From the NCBI GenBank assembly GCA_021396245.1, contig WNYE01000114.1, positions 43,963 through 107,962 on the forward strand: a stretch of 64,000 nt of DNA, given 5' to 3'. The translations under genes and the position numbers were made by a program. Below the pieces are notes generated by a model, which had not been told where the DNA came from, did not search any database, and saw only the letters and a program-made list of their open reading frames with translations. This DNA is from Sporothrix humicola (Eukaryota > Ascomycota > Sordariomycetes > Ophiostomatales > Ophiostomataceae). Each line of letters opens with the position of its first letter. Positions within the stretch are counted from its first letter, which is position 1. Below are positions 10,334-21,240 of this stretch, in pieces.

Positions 10334-12997
10334 TCACACCAACCCCAAATATCTCGTGGTGAAGCGAGTCGTCGACGTTGCTCCGTTCACACCCAGCCGA
10401 ACCGTCTCGCCAGGCACAATGTCCACCAGGTTGTCGTCAAACCGCACAGCATCGGCCTCGGCGTTGCTCGTGTCTTCGTGAACCTCGACGGCAACTCCCT
10501 TGACCGGGACATCGGCGCTGATATCGACGCCGACCACCTTATCGCCCTCCTTCACGACTTCGAGAGAAACGTTGGGCTTCGCAAAGTGCAGGTACTTGAG
10601 CGGCTCCGGCCAGTTGACATACCGCGCAATCTGCTTCGCGGAAATCTCGAGGTAGGCAGCCACAACTGTCTTGGCCTCGTCGCCCTTGACACCCGGCACA
10701 TCCAGCGCCACCACCTCGGTCGATCGGTTCGACTTGAGCACGATGCCCTCGGCCTCCTTCTTCTCGTACGTCAGCTTGCCGGTCTCGACATCCCATGCCC
10801 GCACAACACAGTCGACTCCCTCCAGGTCGTCGAGCGTCAGGTTCGAGCCCCAAATCTCAATCTGCGTGCGCCGCGTCACATTCATCCGCGAGTGGCTGTG
10901 CCCGCTGCCGTCATTGTTGTGCGTGTGCTCCCGCCGCGTCATGCCCACCGTGACGGGCGCCATCTCACGCTTCACTGTGTAGAACGCGTGCTTGGGCCGC
11001 AGGTAGTAGTCGCAGATACTCCAGCTCGTCACCGGCCAGCAGTCGTTGAGCTGCCACACCAGCGCACCGCCGCAGTACTCCCGTCCAGGGCCCTGCCATT
11101 GCCGCTTCCACAGCCGGTACGCCGATGCCAGGCACTCCGCCTGCATGAGCTGCGTGCAGTAGACAAACTGCTCCAGCGGGTCCGGCGCATACCGGAAGTT
11201 TTCCACCAGGTACAGCGCAATCCGCCGCTCGTGCCCGTCAGCCTTGTTGTGGAGGTCGATCGTCGAGCTCTGCGGATACCGGTCCTTGTCCTTCTTGCCC
11301 TCCAGCAAGAATTGGTCAATCGTGCGCACGCTGGGGAACGCCTCCATGCCAAACTCGGACACAAAGCGGCCGACCAGTCGGTCAAAGTTCTGGTATTTCT
11401 CTTGGGTGCCGTGCCACACATTCCACTGGTGGATGTCGCCGACGGTCGGGTCGTGCGTGTCAACGCCGCCGCCCCACGGGCTGCCGTAGTGGTAGGGCGT
11501 ACCCGGGATCAGGTCGGTGCATACGTCAGCCAGGATCTTTTCGTAAATGTAGCGTGCAGGGAAGTCGGTCTTGAGCCAGCTCTCGGCGTCTTTGTTGGCG
11601 TAGTCGTATGTGAGGTTCTCGCTCTCCTGGTACTGGTAGTCCTCGTTGTTGCCTGCCCAGATCACAATGCTCGGATGGTGCCGCAGCAGCCGCACATTGG
11701 CCGCCGCCTCACGGCGGATTGATGTGCGAAGCTCCGGCCATGCCGGGTAGTTGCCGCAGCCAAACATGAAATCCTGCCACACCAGCACGCCCAGCTCATC
11801 ACAGGCATCGTAGAAAGCCTGCTCCTCGTAGATTCCGCCGCCCCACACGCGGATCATGGCCTGGTGGCCCTCGAGCGCCAGCTTGACCCAGTCGTGGTAC
11901 CGCTGGCCGTCGATGCGTGGCACAAAATTGTCAGCCGGGATCCAGTCGCTGCCGCCGCAGAAGATGGGCACGTTGTTGACCTCGAAGAAGAAGCTCGTGC
12001 CGGGCTGGCCCTCAAGTGGCTGCTGAACGAGCCGCGAGCGGCGGATGCCAATCTTCTTGGTTGCGGAGTCGACCTCGGTGTTTTCACCAGCAAGGATCGT
12101 TGCCTTGACTGTGTAGAGTGGCTGCTTGCCGTATCGAGCCGGGTACCACAGAGCCGGGCTGTTGATCAGGAATGAGGCTGTGGCAACGCCATCGTGGGCT
12201 GCATCGCCAAAGTTGTCCTTGTCTTCCTCTTTGGCCGCCGCCACGTCGACCGTCTCGGACGCAACAGCCACGCCGTCGAGAGACACGTCGAAGCGGACCT
12301 TAGAGCCTTCGACGGAAGCAGTCTCAATCTCTGCCCGTGCCACGACGGTGGCCGACCGCAGAGATTCATCTACCGTTGTGTCAAACGACAGATCTGCCAC
12401 CCGTGCGTCGTACACCTCAACATTGACCGGTCTCCATGGGCCGCACGTCATAAGAACCGGGCCCCAGTCCCAGCCCCAGTGGTACTGCGACTTGCGCACC
12501 GCCAGTCGGGAGTTGTCGCCGTTCCAGCAGCCCCATTTGTGGTCTGGGTATTTCTCCACCAAATCCCAGCCGCGGAAGTAGGCGCTGTCAAAGGTGATCA
12601 CCAAAGAATTGTCGCCTTTGACGACCGAGCCTGTGATGTCCACCCGGTACGGCAGGAACATGTTGTCGCTCTCTAGGATCGTCTTGCCGTTGAGCACGAC
12701 CGTTGCAAAGGTGTCGAGGCCGTCAAAAGCCAGGACGGTCTTCTTGCCTGCTGCATTCTCCGGCAGACTAAAAGTCGTCTTGTACACCCATTGCTTCTCG
12801 CCGATCCACTGCACGAGCTCCTCGTTCTTGCCCATAAACGGGTCCGGGATGCGCTCATGCTTGAGCAAGTCGAGATGCACATTGGTCGGGAACTGGCTGA
12901 CGGGCAAAAAGTGCGAGTCGTCCAAGTCTGCCTGCTTGAAGGACCAATTCTGGTCGACAGGCACGACAAGACGGGGAGCAGTCGATATCGAAGCCAT
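10334..12997 (-). CDS. mndB: Beta-mannosidase, GH2 (intracellular type)
   Basis: 887 residues from ATG 12997. It removes terminal beta-1,4-mannose from manno-oligosaccharides. The order is an N-terminal jelly-roll (GLDTFATVVLNG, YRVDIT), a central Ig-like domain and a TIM barrel. The barrel carries WAGNNED, where E452 is the expected acid/base, and SEFGMEAFPS, where E548 is the expected nucleophile. WGWDWGP and WGGGIYEEQAFYD are typical of beta-mannosidases. No signal peptide is seen, which fits the cytosolic clade that processes imported oligomers. The frame extends to an in-frame ATG at 13090, but those 31 residues are low-complexity and Thr-rich, so the inner ATG is preferred. The gene symbol follows the Aspergillus naming of this clade. 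Confidence 0.9.
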   Translation of the reverse strand: MASISTAPRLVVPVDQNWSFKQADLDDSHFLPVSQFPTNVHLDLLKHERIPDPFMGKNEELVQWIGEKQWVYKTTFSLPENAAGKKTVLAFDGLDTFATVVLNGKTILESDNMFLPYRVDITGSVVKGDNSLVITFDSAYFRGWDLVEKYPDHKWGCWNGDNSRLAVRKSQYHWGWDWGPVLMTCGPWRPVNVEVYDARVADLSFDTTVDESLRSATVVARAEIETASVEGSKVRFDVSLDGVAVASETVDVAAAKEEDKDNFGDAAHDGVATASFLINSPALWYPARYGKQPLYTVKATILAGENTEVDSATKKIGIRRSRLVQQPLEGQPGTSFFFEVNNVPIFCGGSDWIPADNFVPRIDGQRYHDWVKLALEGHQAMIRVWGGGIYEEQAFYDACDELGVLVWQDFMFGCGNYPAWPELRTSIRREAAANVRLLRHHPSIVIWAGNNEDYQYQESENLTYDYANKDAESWLKTDFPARYIYEKILADVCTDLIPGTPYHYGSPWGGGVDTHDPTVGDIHQWNVWHGTQEKYQNFDRLVGRFVSEFGMEAFPSVRTIDQFLLEGKKDKDRYPQSSTIDLHNKADGHERRIALYLVENFRYAPDPLEQFVYCTQLMQAECLASAYRLWKRQWQGPGREYCGGALVWQLNDCWPVTSWSICDYYLRPKHAFYTVKREMAPVTVGMTRREHTHNNDGSGHSHSRMNVTRRTQIEIWGSNLTLDDLEGVDCVVRAWDVETGKLTYEKKEAEGIVLKSNRSTEVVALDVPGVKGDEAKTVVAAYLEISAKQIARYVNWPEPLKYLHFAKPNVSLEVVKEGDKVVGVDISADVPVKGVAVEVHEDTSNAEADAVRFDDNLVDIVPGETVRLGVNGATSTTRFTTRYLGLV

Positions 12998-14107
12998 GTT
13001 GGTGGTTGTCGTATTAGTTGATGGTTGTATACGGTGTGTGTTTGTGTCTGCGTGTATGGCAACCGCCGACAGAGGTGTGGTGTACTTCATCTATTTGTAG
13101 ATGCAGAGAGCTCTTCTTGTTAGAACTCGAAAATATGAAAAGGGGTAAACAACAGCTGATTCCTCAAATCAAAAACAGGGCAACTACGAAAAAGTCACCT
13201 CGGGGGAGGCGCCGCCGAGTGCAGTTGGGTTAGGAGCTTTTCCAATCGGGAGGAAGGTACGAACCGCTGCGGCTGCAGGCGGAAGAAGGAAGAGCATGGT
13301 TCACCAGTACGGCATTGGCAAGCTGCGCTCCCGGTAGCGGTGCCCAGCATTGGGCGGCGATGCGTGGTTACTCCTTCCCTGTGAGGGATGGTGGGGTCGA
13401 GGTTGTAAGCTCTGTAACACCCTGTGCTTGCTTGTCGTGCTTGCCTCGCATTGTCTTCCCTGTCCATTGGCGATTTGGGGGGCAGGTGCGTGTTGTTCGT
13501 CGTACCTTTCGGAAGGAAGGCGCGGAGCACCGCTCTCCGCCCTTCCTGTTTAGGCTAAAATCGGCATTCGGTGAGAGGCAAGTGGGCATCGCAAGCATTT
13601 GTGGGGAGCTTCAAAAGCGTGTGTTTTGGTGAACATCACACTTTGAACTACAGAGTACCGTGTCGGCTTTTGCAACAATGTTGCAATTCAAGAAGAAAAT
13701 AGTAATAAAAATATCGCAAATGGAATCACGTTTATCAACCTGGCTGTTCTGATTGCCGTCGCGGAAGGCCGGAGTCGGAGTGGTGAGATAACATTAAACA
13801 TATTCGAGAACTTATGTCACAAGTATCTCTTGATTGTAACGCCTTTTCTCGTTCTGACAAATTGGTATTTATTTGATGCCATCTATGTCCAGGAAAGAAA
13901 ATCAAACTAGAAAAGCCATGACCATCGCTAATGCTCCTCCGCACAGAATACAGGATAAAAGTAATTGTGTACATGAAAAGAAGTGATGGAGGTATGAGGT
14001 ATGAGGTACGTTGTACCGTATGAGGTTGTAGTCAAGAATAAAACAAAGAAAAGAATAGAATGGTGTTGATATATCCCGCCCGCACACGCAATGCCCACGC
14101 CACTTCA
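12998..14107. promoter_or_regulatory. Upstream region of the beta-mannosidase, with possible CreA sites
   Basis: No supported gene. GTGGGG occurs at 13391-13396 and 13601-13606, fitting the SYGGRG consensus of the carbon-catabolite repressor CreA. They lie about 400 and 600 bp upstream of the mannosidase start. Two such short hits in 1.1 kb can arise by chance. The 13650-14080 part is AT-rich and carries the 3' end of the next gene. Confidence 0.3.
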
Positions 14108-15436
14108 CTACAGTGGCCTTTGGTTCCGCGGGCGAATGCTGCGCAGTTTCATATGCGTTGTCGGCGCGTCGTACTTGCGTGTCTTGGGGTCCCAGAACGC
14201 CGTCACTTCAATCATAATGCGGGAACTGGGTGACTGCAGCTCGACCAGGCCGGACACGCCCACGCTGCCGCCGGGTGGCTGTGGCCGTAATGGCAGCCAC
14301 GTCTCGGCGAGTTTCTTGCGGAAATCGCGCCAGGCGGAGTCGATGCTGGAGCGGATGGGCTGGAAGGGGATCAGGTCGCGGGCGTTGAGAATGCCAGAGC
14401 CCTCGTCCCAGTCGCCAGGCGGTTTTGGTGAAGAAGCAGGCTGTGGCCGTGTCGGTGCTGGCGTTGTCGGGTAGAGACCGCCCAGGCCTGTCACGGCTCC
14501 AGCGGCTGGCGCACTGGCATTGCCATTATTTGCACTTCCTGCATTGTTGCCTGCGCCGGCTTTCTTGGCCTTTTCGACCTCCTCCTTCACCTTGTCGTTC
14601 AAAGCCCTAGTGTCTTCTGATATTTTCTTGAGGAGCGCGTTCAGATCATCGGTTGTCTGCCCAGGCGGCAACGGTCTTGAGCCTTGAAACGGCGGCGGTG
14701 GGAACCGCTTCTGTGGGTCGTCGCCGATGCCAAAAAGCCGCGCCAGGTTCTGCATGTTCTCCCGCCACAATGTGGTCAGAAACGACGTCGCAGACAACGC
14801 CACTGGCTCAGGCCACAGCGCCCGCGAAATGCGCATCATCGTCACCGTGTCCACCTCGGCCGTGACCAGATCGAGACCTCCCTCCGGTTTCAACAGCAGG
14901 CCGTTGCGCATGATCTTGGGTGGTGGCCGGTATGGGAAGTCGAGGTCAAGCCAGTGCTTGCGCACCTTCATTTCACGGCCGCACCGCTGCCTCAGGATCG
15001 GATTTGCTTCGGCAGCCACCCGCACGGTCTCGAGCATGTCGTTGCGGATCTTCATGAGCAAGTCACGGTCCCGAGCAATGCGGATGTACTCCTGCCACTC
15101 GGGATCGGTTCCCTTGTATGGCCGCGACTCAACAACTTGAAATGTGAAAGGAAGTGGGACGAAAATGGGTTCACGATCGTGCTCGTTACCTTCCTCTTCA
15201 ACCATGTCGACCAGTGGTGGCAGCAGCACGCGCGAGACATAGGTCGTCCAGCACATGTACATGACGCCGGCACCGACCGCCGCATTCCGCCACCGCCTCC
15301 GCGTCCGGATTCGAACGTGCTGAACATAGGGAGGCGGCGTCCCTGCGGCAGCCGAGCCCGAAAGACCAGCCGTCAGCGGCCGTCGTGGCAGCCAGGACGC
15401 CATCGGTGCCCTTGACGCCCATAACGAGCGCAGCAT
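14108..15436 (-). CDS. Conserved fungal protein, probable mitochondrial membrane protein, unknown function
   Basis: 442 residues, no intron. The first ~50 residues are rich in Arg, Ser and Ala and almost free of acidic residues (RSLWASRAPMASWLPRR..., RIRTRRRWR), as in mitochondrial targeting peptides. A single hydrophobic segment follows (AAVGAGVMYMCWTTYVSRVLLPPL). The conserved core includes PFTFQVVESRPYKGTDPEWQEYI, a pattern I associate with uncharacterised Pezizomycotina proteins. About residues 255-345 are Pro-, Ala- and Lys-rich and probably disordered. A hydrophilic C-terminal domain follows. It is divergent from the DUF3844 gene. No enzymatic motif is visible. Confidence 0.7.
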   Translation of the reverse strand: MLRSLWASRAPMASWLPRRPLTAGLSGSAAAGTPPPYVQHVRIRTRRRWRNAAVGAGVMYMCWTTYVSRVLLPPLVDMVEEEGNEHDREPIFVPLPFTFQVVESRPYKGTDPEWQEYIRIARDRDLLMKIRNDMLETVRVAAEANPILRQRCGREMKVRKHWLDLDFPYRPPPKIMRNGLLLKPEGGLDLVTAEVDTVTMMRISRALWPEPVALSATSFLTTLWRENMQNLARLFGIGDDPQKRFPPPPFQGSRPLPPGQTTDDLNALLKKISEDTRALNDKVKEEVEKAKKAGAGNNAGSANNGNASAPAAGAVTGLGGLYPTTPAPTRPQPASSPKPPGDWDEGSGILNARDLIPFQPIRSSIDSAWRDFRKKLAETWLPLRPQPPGGSVGVSGLVELQSPSSRIMIEVTAFWDPKTRKYDAPTTHMKLRSIRPRNQRPL

Positions 15437-16232
15437 GGTGGTGTGTGTGATCGAGAAGGTAGAAGGGAGGAGATTGTCGGAGAGAGGATTTTATCGAGAA
15501 ATGGCCAGTGGCCCGATGCCGTGGAAGACGCCGCCAGGCAAATGTCGTGATGTTGCGTCGGTGTCTGAGACAATACTGATGATGTGATCGTCGGTAGATG
15601 CAAACCAGCGCGGTGGTGCGGCTGGATGGGACAGGGGGTTGTATAAATGTCGTCGAGGTGTGTATTGTCAAAGGAGTGAATACAAAGATAAGAGAAAGGA
15701 AAGAGAGGATCAAGTGACTGCGTGAGGGGCCACGAGAATGTCGTTTGCTCCTTCCCGTTGTCGCCGAATAACCTAAAATTGCCGTTTTTCAGGGCAGGAA
15801 CGAGGCAGACGCCGGGCCAGTCACCAACAGCCAGGGCCTCGTCAGGCTAGACCATAATTCCCCTGTTGGCGTTCTATGGGCACGTCGAATCGCGCTATCT
15901 CCGATTCTGCAGGGCAGTTGTGCTCCAAATACAGTGGACTCCAAGCGATTACATAAACTGGCCCCTTCCCTCCACCAATTACACGGATGGATGAATAATG
16001 ATCCACCTTTGGAGTTAAGCTGCAGCCTACCCCTTCCTTCCCTCGTTGCGCCTTTTGTTTAGGCGTAATGCTGCAGGCAAGTGCAACGTGCAAGCTCCAG
16101 CTTCATTTCGAGATAACGGCTTCCACTGAAAGCAACGTCGACATCCTGCAATCCGCCCATTGTCGTCGTGCATCAATCGTCCAACCACCACATCATCACG
16201 GCTGATCTCGCATCTTTCTTTCGACATCCGCG
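15437..16232. promoter_or_regulatory. Divergent intergenic region
   Basis: It separates two outward-transcribed genes and should contain both promoters. No gene or named binding site is recognised. Confidence 0.45.
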
Positions 16233-17575
16233 ATGAAATTCCTCGCTGGCCTGGCCGTCGCGGCCTCCCTGGCCAGCTCGGCCGCCGCCGCCGCAGCAAC
16301 AGCACCCGTCTACCTCCTTCGCTCTTCATCTTCTTCGTCTTCATCCACGACCTCTTCCTCCTCGACATCACCCAACCTTCCTCGCCAGATTGCCCGCCAG
16401 ATCCTGCTGCAGCGGTTAGACGCCAGCGATGGCAGCAGCTTCTTCGACACGCTGCCGCGCGACTTTGACCCGGAAACCGCGCTCGACCTGATCCAGCAGT
16501 TTGGCAGCAAGGCGACGCCCGCCCTTTTTGTGGAGGACTCGTCGTCTTCCTCATCGTCTCCCCGCCAGATGGTCGTCGTCGTCCAGGGCGCCAAGGCCGA
16601 GCACGTCGCCGCACTCGAATCTGCCCTTCCCAGCGCGTTTGCCAAGCCTGCATTCTCCGTCGCCGATCCGCCTTCTGAGGCGGCTAACACCCGTCTTTTT
16701 GTTGATGAGCTGGCCGGCGAGGGCATTGTGGCCCACACGGAGACGTCGGTCGCCGATGCTGTCGCTGACGGTGCGCCCACGGCTTGGGCCAACGGCGTCT
16801 TTGTCGGTCTCTACGATGCCAAGAAGGTATGCCACATGAAATGATTTCATTCAATCTGTTTTGCTCTCAGCTAACTCTTTAGAACCCATCGACTGTCGAC
16901 GACCTTGTCAAGGCCCTCCCCCAGATCACCGCCGTCGTCGAAGCTGGCGCCGCCGACGTCGCCATTCTCGTGCTCCCCGAGTCCAGCCGCTACGCCCAGT
17001 GGAAGCAGTGGGCCTCCAGCAAGGGACTGAAGCCCGCCAATGCCCGCATTCTGCCGCCCAAGGCCCGCCCCGCCGGCTCCGAGCTGCGCATCCGCAACGC
17101 TGAGGAGATGGTTATCGAGGAAGGCAGCACCGAGTTCAAGGAGAAGAACGACAAGCAGGCCGCCCCGCCGCACAACTTTGTGGCTGCACCGCCCGCCGCC
17201 AGCATTCCCGGTTGCTTCCAGTCCTTCAACGCCTGCATCGCCCAGACCAACAACTGCAGCGAGCACGGCACGTGTGTCGACAAGTACGCGATCAACAACG
17301 GTGGTCTCTCTACGGGCGCCGCCGGCGGCAGCTGCTTCATGTGCCACTGCTACTCGACGCTCAACCGGCCCGAGGACAGCCCTGGCGGCCTGAGTACGAC
17401 CAAGTGGGCCGGCAACATGTGCCAGAAGAAGGACGTCAGCGTGCCGTTCTGGCTGATCACCGGCTTTACAGTCACGATCATTGGCGCCGTCACTTTCGCC
17501 ATTGGCCTGTTGTTCAGCGTCGGCGAGGAAAAGCTACCGGGCGTCATTGGTGCTGGTGTCAGCCGGGCCAAGTAA
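16233..17575 (+). CDS. DUF3844 (Vps3844-like) ER/secretory membrane protein
   Basis: Predicted 428 residues from exons 16233-16826 and 16883-17575. The TTTAG acceptor at 16882 is chosen because the CTCAG 12 nt earlier would bring an in-frame stop. The protein starts with a signal peptide (MKFLAGLAVAASLASSAAAAAA) followed by a Ser run. It has a lumenal domain and then a Cys-rich EGF-like segment (CFQSFNACIAQTNNCSEHGTC, CFMCHCYSTL) that defines the DUF3844 region. One C-terminal transmembrane helix follows (FWLITGFTVTIIGAVTFAIGLLF) with a short cytosolic tail. Family members are ER or vacuolar-sorting membrane proteins; the molecular role is not established. Confidence 0.85.
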
Positions 17576-17891
17576 ACGTTACTGGTGTGGTTTCTTTCTG
17601 TTCTGTAATAGTACCGAGACTGGTCTGGTTGCATATGACGCTGTTGTAGAGTCTGTTTTCCTTTTGTGTTGTCGCTTTCCTTTGTCACTGCCAGATATAT
17701 TGTATTATATCTCGGCTGTCATCATTATATGTTCCCATAGTTGCTTTGCTCTTTCTTTTTGCTCTTTTTCAGGCGTTGGCATCATCTCATTTATACAAAT
17801 GAAATATAATTACACTTTTGCTCAAAAACAAACAAAATCACATGGTATTCGCTATCTAAAAGTACATTGTGCAGAGTATCCGCTGTCGAGC
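17576..17891. other. Convergent intergenic region
   Basis: Shared 3' region of two convergent genes; AT-rich with possible polyadenylation signals such as AATATAA-like stretches near 17800. No gene. Confidence 0.4.
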
Positions 17892-19751
17892 TCAAAATAC
17901 GTCATCAGGATTCGGCTTTCGCGTAGGCGTTGCTCCCAGGCTCTCCAGTCCTCGCTGAACTGGATAGTCACCGGCTAGACCTGGTGGAAGAGACCGCAAT
18001 GGTGACTGGCCCAGGTTTGGCATGGTTCGTAGCGGCGACTGCGTATTGTCAGTCGGAGCACCAGGTGTAAATGCAACAGCTGCTGTTGGTGCACTGGTGC
18101 CCAGCACCCTCTGATATTTGGCAGCTGCCGCATCTAGAATGGCTTGGACCTCCGTTTCACGCGCTGTAATCTCGGCCTTTTCCTGCTCCACCTCAGCCAG
18201 CCTTCGTCGGTGTTGTGCAGCGTCTACCTCAAGCGCTGCGACCGCACTCTGCATCTGCTGAAGGCACGTCGCCAGGTCGGGAAGTGGCCGCATTTGCGGG
18301 ATGGGAACAGTGCCCTGGACGCCGTGCTCCAGACCGTCGTCTTCTGCGCCCATTCGTGTCTTTTGCAGACCATCCATGCCTGCGCGTGTCTGTGCAGCAT
18401 CGTAGGCAGCTCTCCGTTCCGCTTCCGAGTCGTCGCCGCTGTCGTCGGCCAGTTGACCGTCGCCGTCACCGCCCGCTTCGGCCGCATTGATGAGCGCTGC
18501 CATCTCTTCTTTCCGTTTCTTCCGTGCAGCGCGTTCGGCTTTCCGGCCAATCGACAGTGCCTCCTTTTCCTCGACAAACTCGTCAAAGCCTTCACCCAGA
18601 TCCTCGTCTTCGCGCACCAGCCGCGTCATTTCCTTCTCCTTCTTCTTGCGCTTCTGCTCGTCGGTCAGCAGCGAAATGTATTCGCCATTGGCCTCGGCCT
18701 CGTCTTCGTCGTCCATAGCCTCGCCTTCCAACTTGCGTCGTGCACGGCGGTCTTTGCGCTCTTGGATCTCAGTGGCAGTAAGGACCGTGGCAGCAGGAGC
18801 CGGCGCACCCAATCCTGCAATGGCTGAAGAACCATCCGATTTCTGAAGACCCAGTTCAGACTCATCAACGACCATGGCGCCGTCCAGTTCGGACGGGTCA
18901 AGGTCCATGACATCGTCGCTGTTGGCATTCCCGTTTCGTTTCCGTAAAGATGCCAGGTTTTGGGGTGTGTTGGGTGTCGAGCTCTGCAGTTCGTCCAGAT
19001 AGGCTTGGCTATACCGTGGCCGGTCGTCATCGTCATCTCGGTCAACTGGTTTGCTCGTCTTCTCATCGTCGTCGCTGTCGTTGGCTCGGTGCCTTGTCGG
19101 TAGCCGGCCAGAAAGGGATTTGCGAAAGGCGTTGGTCTCGAGCACACGCTGCGTCAAAGACGAGCCACCTCCAGCCCGTTTGTTCGGCGTCACGACAACA
19201 GGTCCGCTGTCATCTTCGTCGTCATCGTCACCACCGCCCACCCCACCAAACGAAAGTTGTGACGATGTAGACGCTGTTGACAGTCGTTTTCTGGTTTTTC
19301 GAGATCCAGAGCGGCCAAGTGCAGGGCGGACCACGACAGGCCCTTCGTCTTCTTCATTTCTGCTTTCGTTTCCGTCGTTTCCTTCTGTACTCGTTGGTAT
19401 GGTCGCGCCTTCATCGGCTGTAGTTTGCGCGCTGCTATCGTCGAGGTCTCCTCCGCCGCCCAGTCCGCCTTCGGAGTCGGCAATGTTGATACTGCGGCGC
19501 AAGGCCGACTGTTTGAGTGGCCGTTTGCCAAATCGGACGGGCTGAACAACGGGTTCAGAAGATTGGTCTGTAGGAAAGAAAATCAGAGCATCGGTCAGCC
19601 TTGAACGCGCATCAGCAAGAGTAGTGGAGGTTAAACTCGAAAGAGGTATTGGTATTGATTGCAACTCACCCTCGCCGGAACTGCCCTGCGGCTCGTCCTC
19701 GTCGTCAAACGTCGATATCCGCCGCCCCTTGCGCTTTGTGAATAAACTCAT
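17892..19751 (-). CDS. Ntr2-like spliceosome disassembly factor (GCFC/Ntr2 family)
   Basis: Predicted 585 residues after removal of an intron at 19568-19669 (GTGAGT donor, CTACAG acceptor). The N-terminus MSLFTKRKGRRISTFDDEDE and RFGKRPLKQSALRRSI are basic and typical of this family. The Ntr2 signature region is visible: RYSQAYLDELQSSTP, MVVDESELG, TATEIQERKDRRAR, then YISLLTDEQK and DEDLGEGFDEFVEEKEAL. A coiled coil precedes a Pro-rich C-terminus. Known members work with Ntr1 and Prp43 in releasing the intron-lariat spliceosome in the nucleus. Much of the protein is acidic and low-complexity. The intron is 102 nt (3n) with no stop, so retention would only insert 34 residues. Family assignment is good; orthology to yeast Ntr2 is inferred. 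Confidence 0.75.
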   Translation of the reverse strand: MSLFTKRKGRRISTFDDEDEPQGSSGEGELQSIPIPLSSLTSTTLADARSRLTDALIFFPTDQSSEPVVQPVRFGKRPLKQSALRRSINIADSEGGLGGGGDLDDSSAQTTADEGATIPTSTEGNDGNESRNEEDEGPVVVRPALGRSGSRKTRKRLSTASTSSQLSFGGVGGGDDDDEDDSGPVVVTPNKRAGGGSSLTQRVLETNAFRKSLSGRLPTRHRANDSDDDEKTSKPVDRDDDDDRPRYSQAYLDELQSSTPNTPQNLASLRKRNGNANSDDVMDLDPSELDGAMVVDESELGLQKSDGSSAIAGLGAPAPAATVLTATEIQERKDRRARRKLEGEAMDDEDEAEANGEYISLLTDEQKRKKKEKEMTRLVREDEDLGEGFDEFVEEKEALSIGRKAERAARKKRKEEMAALINAAEAGGDGDGQLADDSGDDSEAERRAAYDAAQTRAGMDGLQKTRMGAEDDGLEHGVQGTVPIPQMRPLPDLATCLQQMQSAVAALEVDAAQHRRRLAEVEQEKAEITARETEVQAILDAAAAKYQRVLGTSAPTAAVAFTPGAPTDNTQSPLRTMPNLGQSPLRSLPPGLAGDYPVQRGLESLGATPTRKPNPDDVF

Positions 19752-20049
19752 TTTGTCGGTGTTGTTGATCTGAAGTAGGGCAAACGGAAAGAAGGAGTGA
19801 GGTTGTTGCCTCTACAGGCAACTTTCACGCATCGCGACTTTATCTTATCGGCACGTGACTGCATCTTCTAAATTTTGGTGGTCGCGCCCGCCAAAAAGCT
19901 AGCCACAGCCTGGCCGGCAGCCTATCGACAAACTGCCCAAACGGTTGTCGCGTTTTGAAGCTTCCTTTCGACGACCTCCTACTCGATCTCGACTTGCTCC
20001 TTTCCACAACACCACCTCCCCTCCACAACCACCAGCGCAGATCCTCACG

Positions 20050-20496
20050 ATGGCGCCCGCACAACCAGAACTCAAGAAGGTGCGTTGCAGTCTCACTTTC
20101 TGGCAATTGTCCCTGTTTTTCTACTCCCTGCTAACATTCTCAGTACCTCGACAAGCGGTTGTTTGTCCAGCTCAACGGCAGCCGCAAGGTCATTGGCGTG
20201 CTGCGCGGATACGATGTAGGTTCACACCCGTCCTGCGATCTTTTCCAAGTCCCAAGACTCCGTACTAACCAACAGGTCTTCTTGAACATCGTCCTCGACG
20301 AGGCCGTGGAGGAGAAGGACGGCGGCGAGAAGGTCAAGATTGGCATGGTGGTATGTCCCCCTTCCCTTCGTTATGCTTCCATTTGTGTGTGTGGCACCTA
20401 CTAACCAGCCAGGTCATTCGTGGTAACTCGATTGTGATGCTCGAGGCGTTGGAGCGCATTGGCGGCGACGACAGACGCCAGCACCAGGAGCGGTGA
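20050..20496 (+). CDS. Small nuclear ribonucleoprotein Sm-G
   Basis: 86 residues from four exons: 20050-20079, 20144-20215, 20276-20350 and 20413-20496. Introns are 60-64 nt with GTGCGT, GTAGGT and GTATGT donors. The Sm1 motif is present (LFVQLNGSRKVIGVLRGYDVFLNIVLDEA) and so is Sm2 (GMVVIRGNSIVMLEALERI). Sm-G is one of seven proteins forming the ring on U1, U2, U4 and U5 snRNAs. The length and high intron density are normal for this gene in fungi. It is divergent from the Ntr2-like gene across about 300 bp, so two splicing genes may share a promoter region. LSm7 is the alternative, but GYDVFLNIVLDEA and IRGNSIVMLEAL fit Sm-G. Confidence 0.92.
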
Positions 20497-21240
20497 ACGA
20501 TGGACGACGAATGAAAGACGAAACCCCGACCGTACAACGAACAGACGAGCGATCCTCGACGTCCAGCATTCAGACCACATGATAGATTCACTCGTTCGGT
20601 CAACGAACCTATGGCCAAGCGCGACGCTCGATTACAGTCATTTGGCGGGACGGGAGACAAGGAGTGTTGGAAGGCTGTGTGAAAACAGGCCTCCGCGCAT
20701 CAACATTTCGATATTTATTATTTGTGGCATTTGTTTATATCATGGGTATATTTTTGCTTTTTATAACAGCAATGGCAGACCGTTGTAGCGGCGTTAGTGC
20801 GTTCAATACAAAAGGAGATACGGAAGCATTTTACAGTTTACAAATCGGGTGATTCTACAAGGACATGCGATTACAACTACGATCGAGTCTTCGAACTCAA
20901 ATAGCATGATTTCACGGCGTCACACGTACAGGATAGCCCTTACGGACATATTTCACGTACCTGGTCACAACTCAACAGCAAGACAGCCCAACAAAAAGTC
21001 CGTCCTTAAGTCGAGCGGCCTGGTAGAAGGTGTTTAGTAAACAGAGTCAAAAAGGTAAGATGAAGTCAATGTATTCAAGAAAAACTCATACTGTTTATAT
21101 AATTCGGCCCAACCACGGCCATGTGTCGTCGTCGGTGGCCGCCCCCTGTTGGATAGCAAACGCGCGCTCGCAAAAGTCAAATAGTTGGCCGTATGCCGCG
21201 GATCCAGAGGCAAAAAGCATGTGTCGGCTTTCTCTTGCGT
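20497..21240. other. Convergent intergenic region
   Basis: 3' flanks of Sm-G and the Dim1-like gene; AT-rich around 20700-20860. No supported gene. Confidence 0.45.

Noticed and set aside
10478..11722. 414-residue open frame on the + strand
   Set aside because: Antisense shadow of the beta-mannosidase; Arg/Val/Leu-rich composition typical of the reverse of a codon-biased gene.
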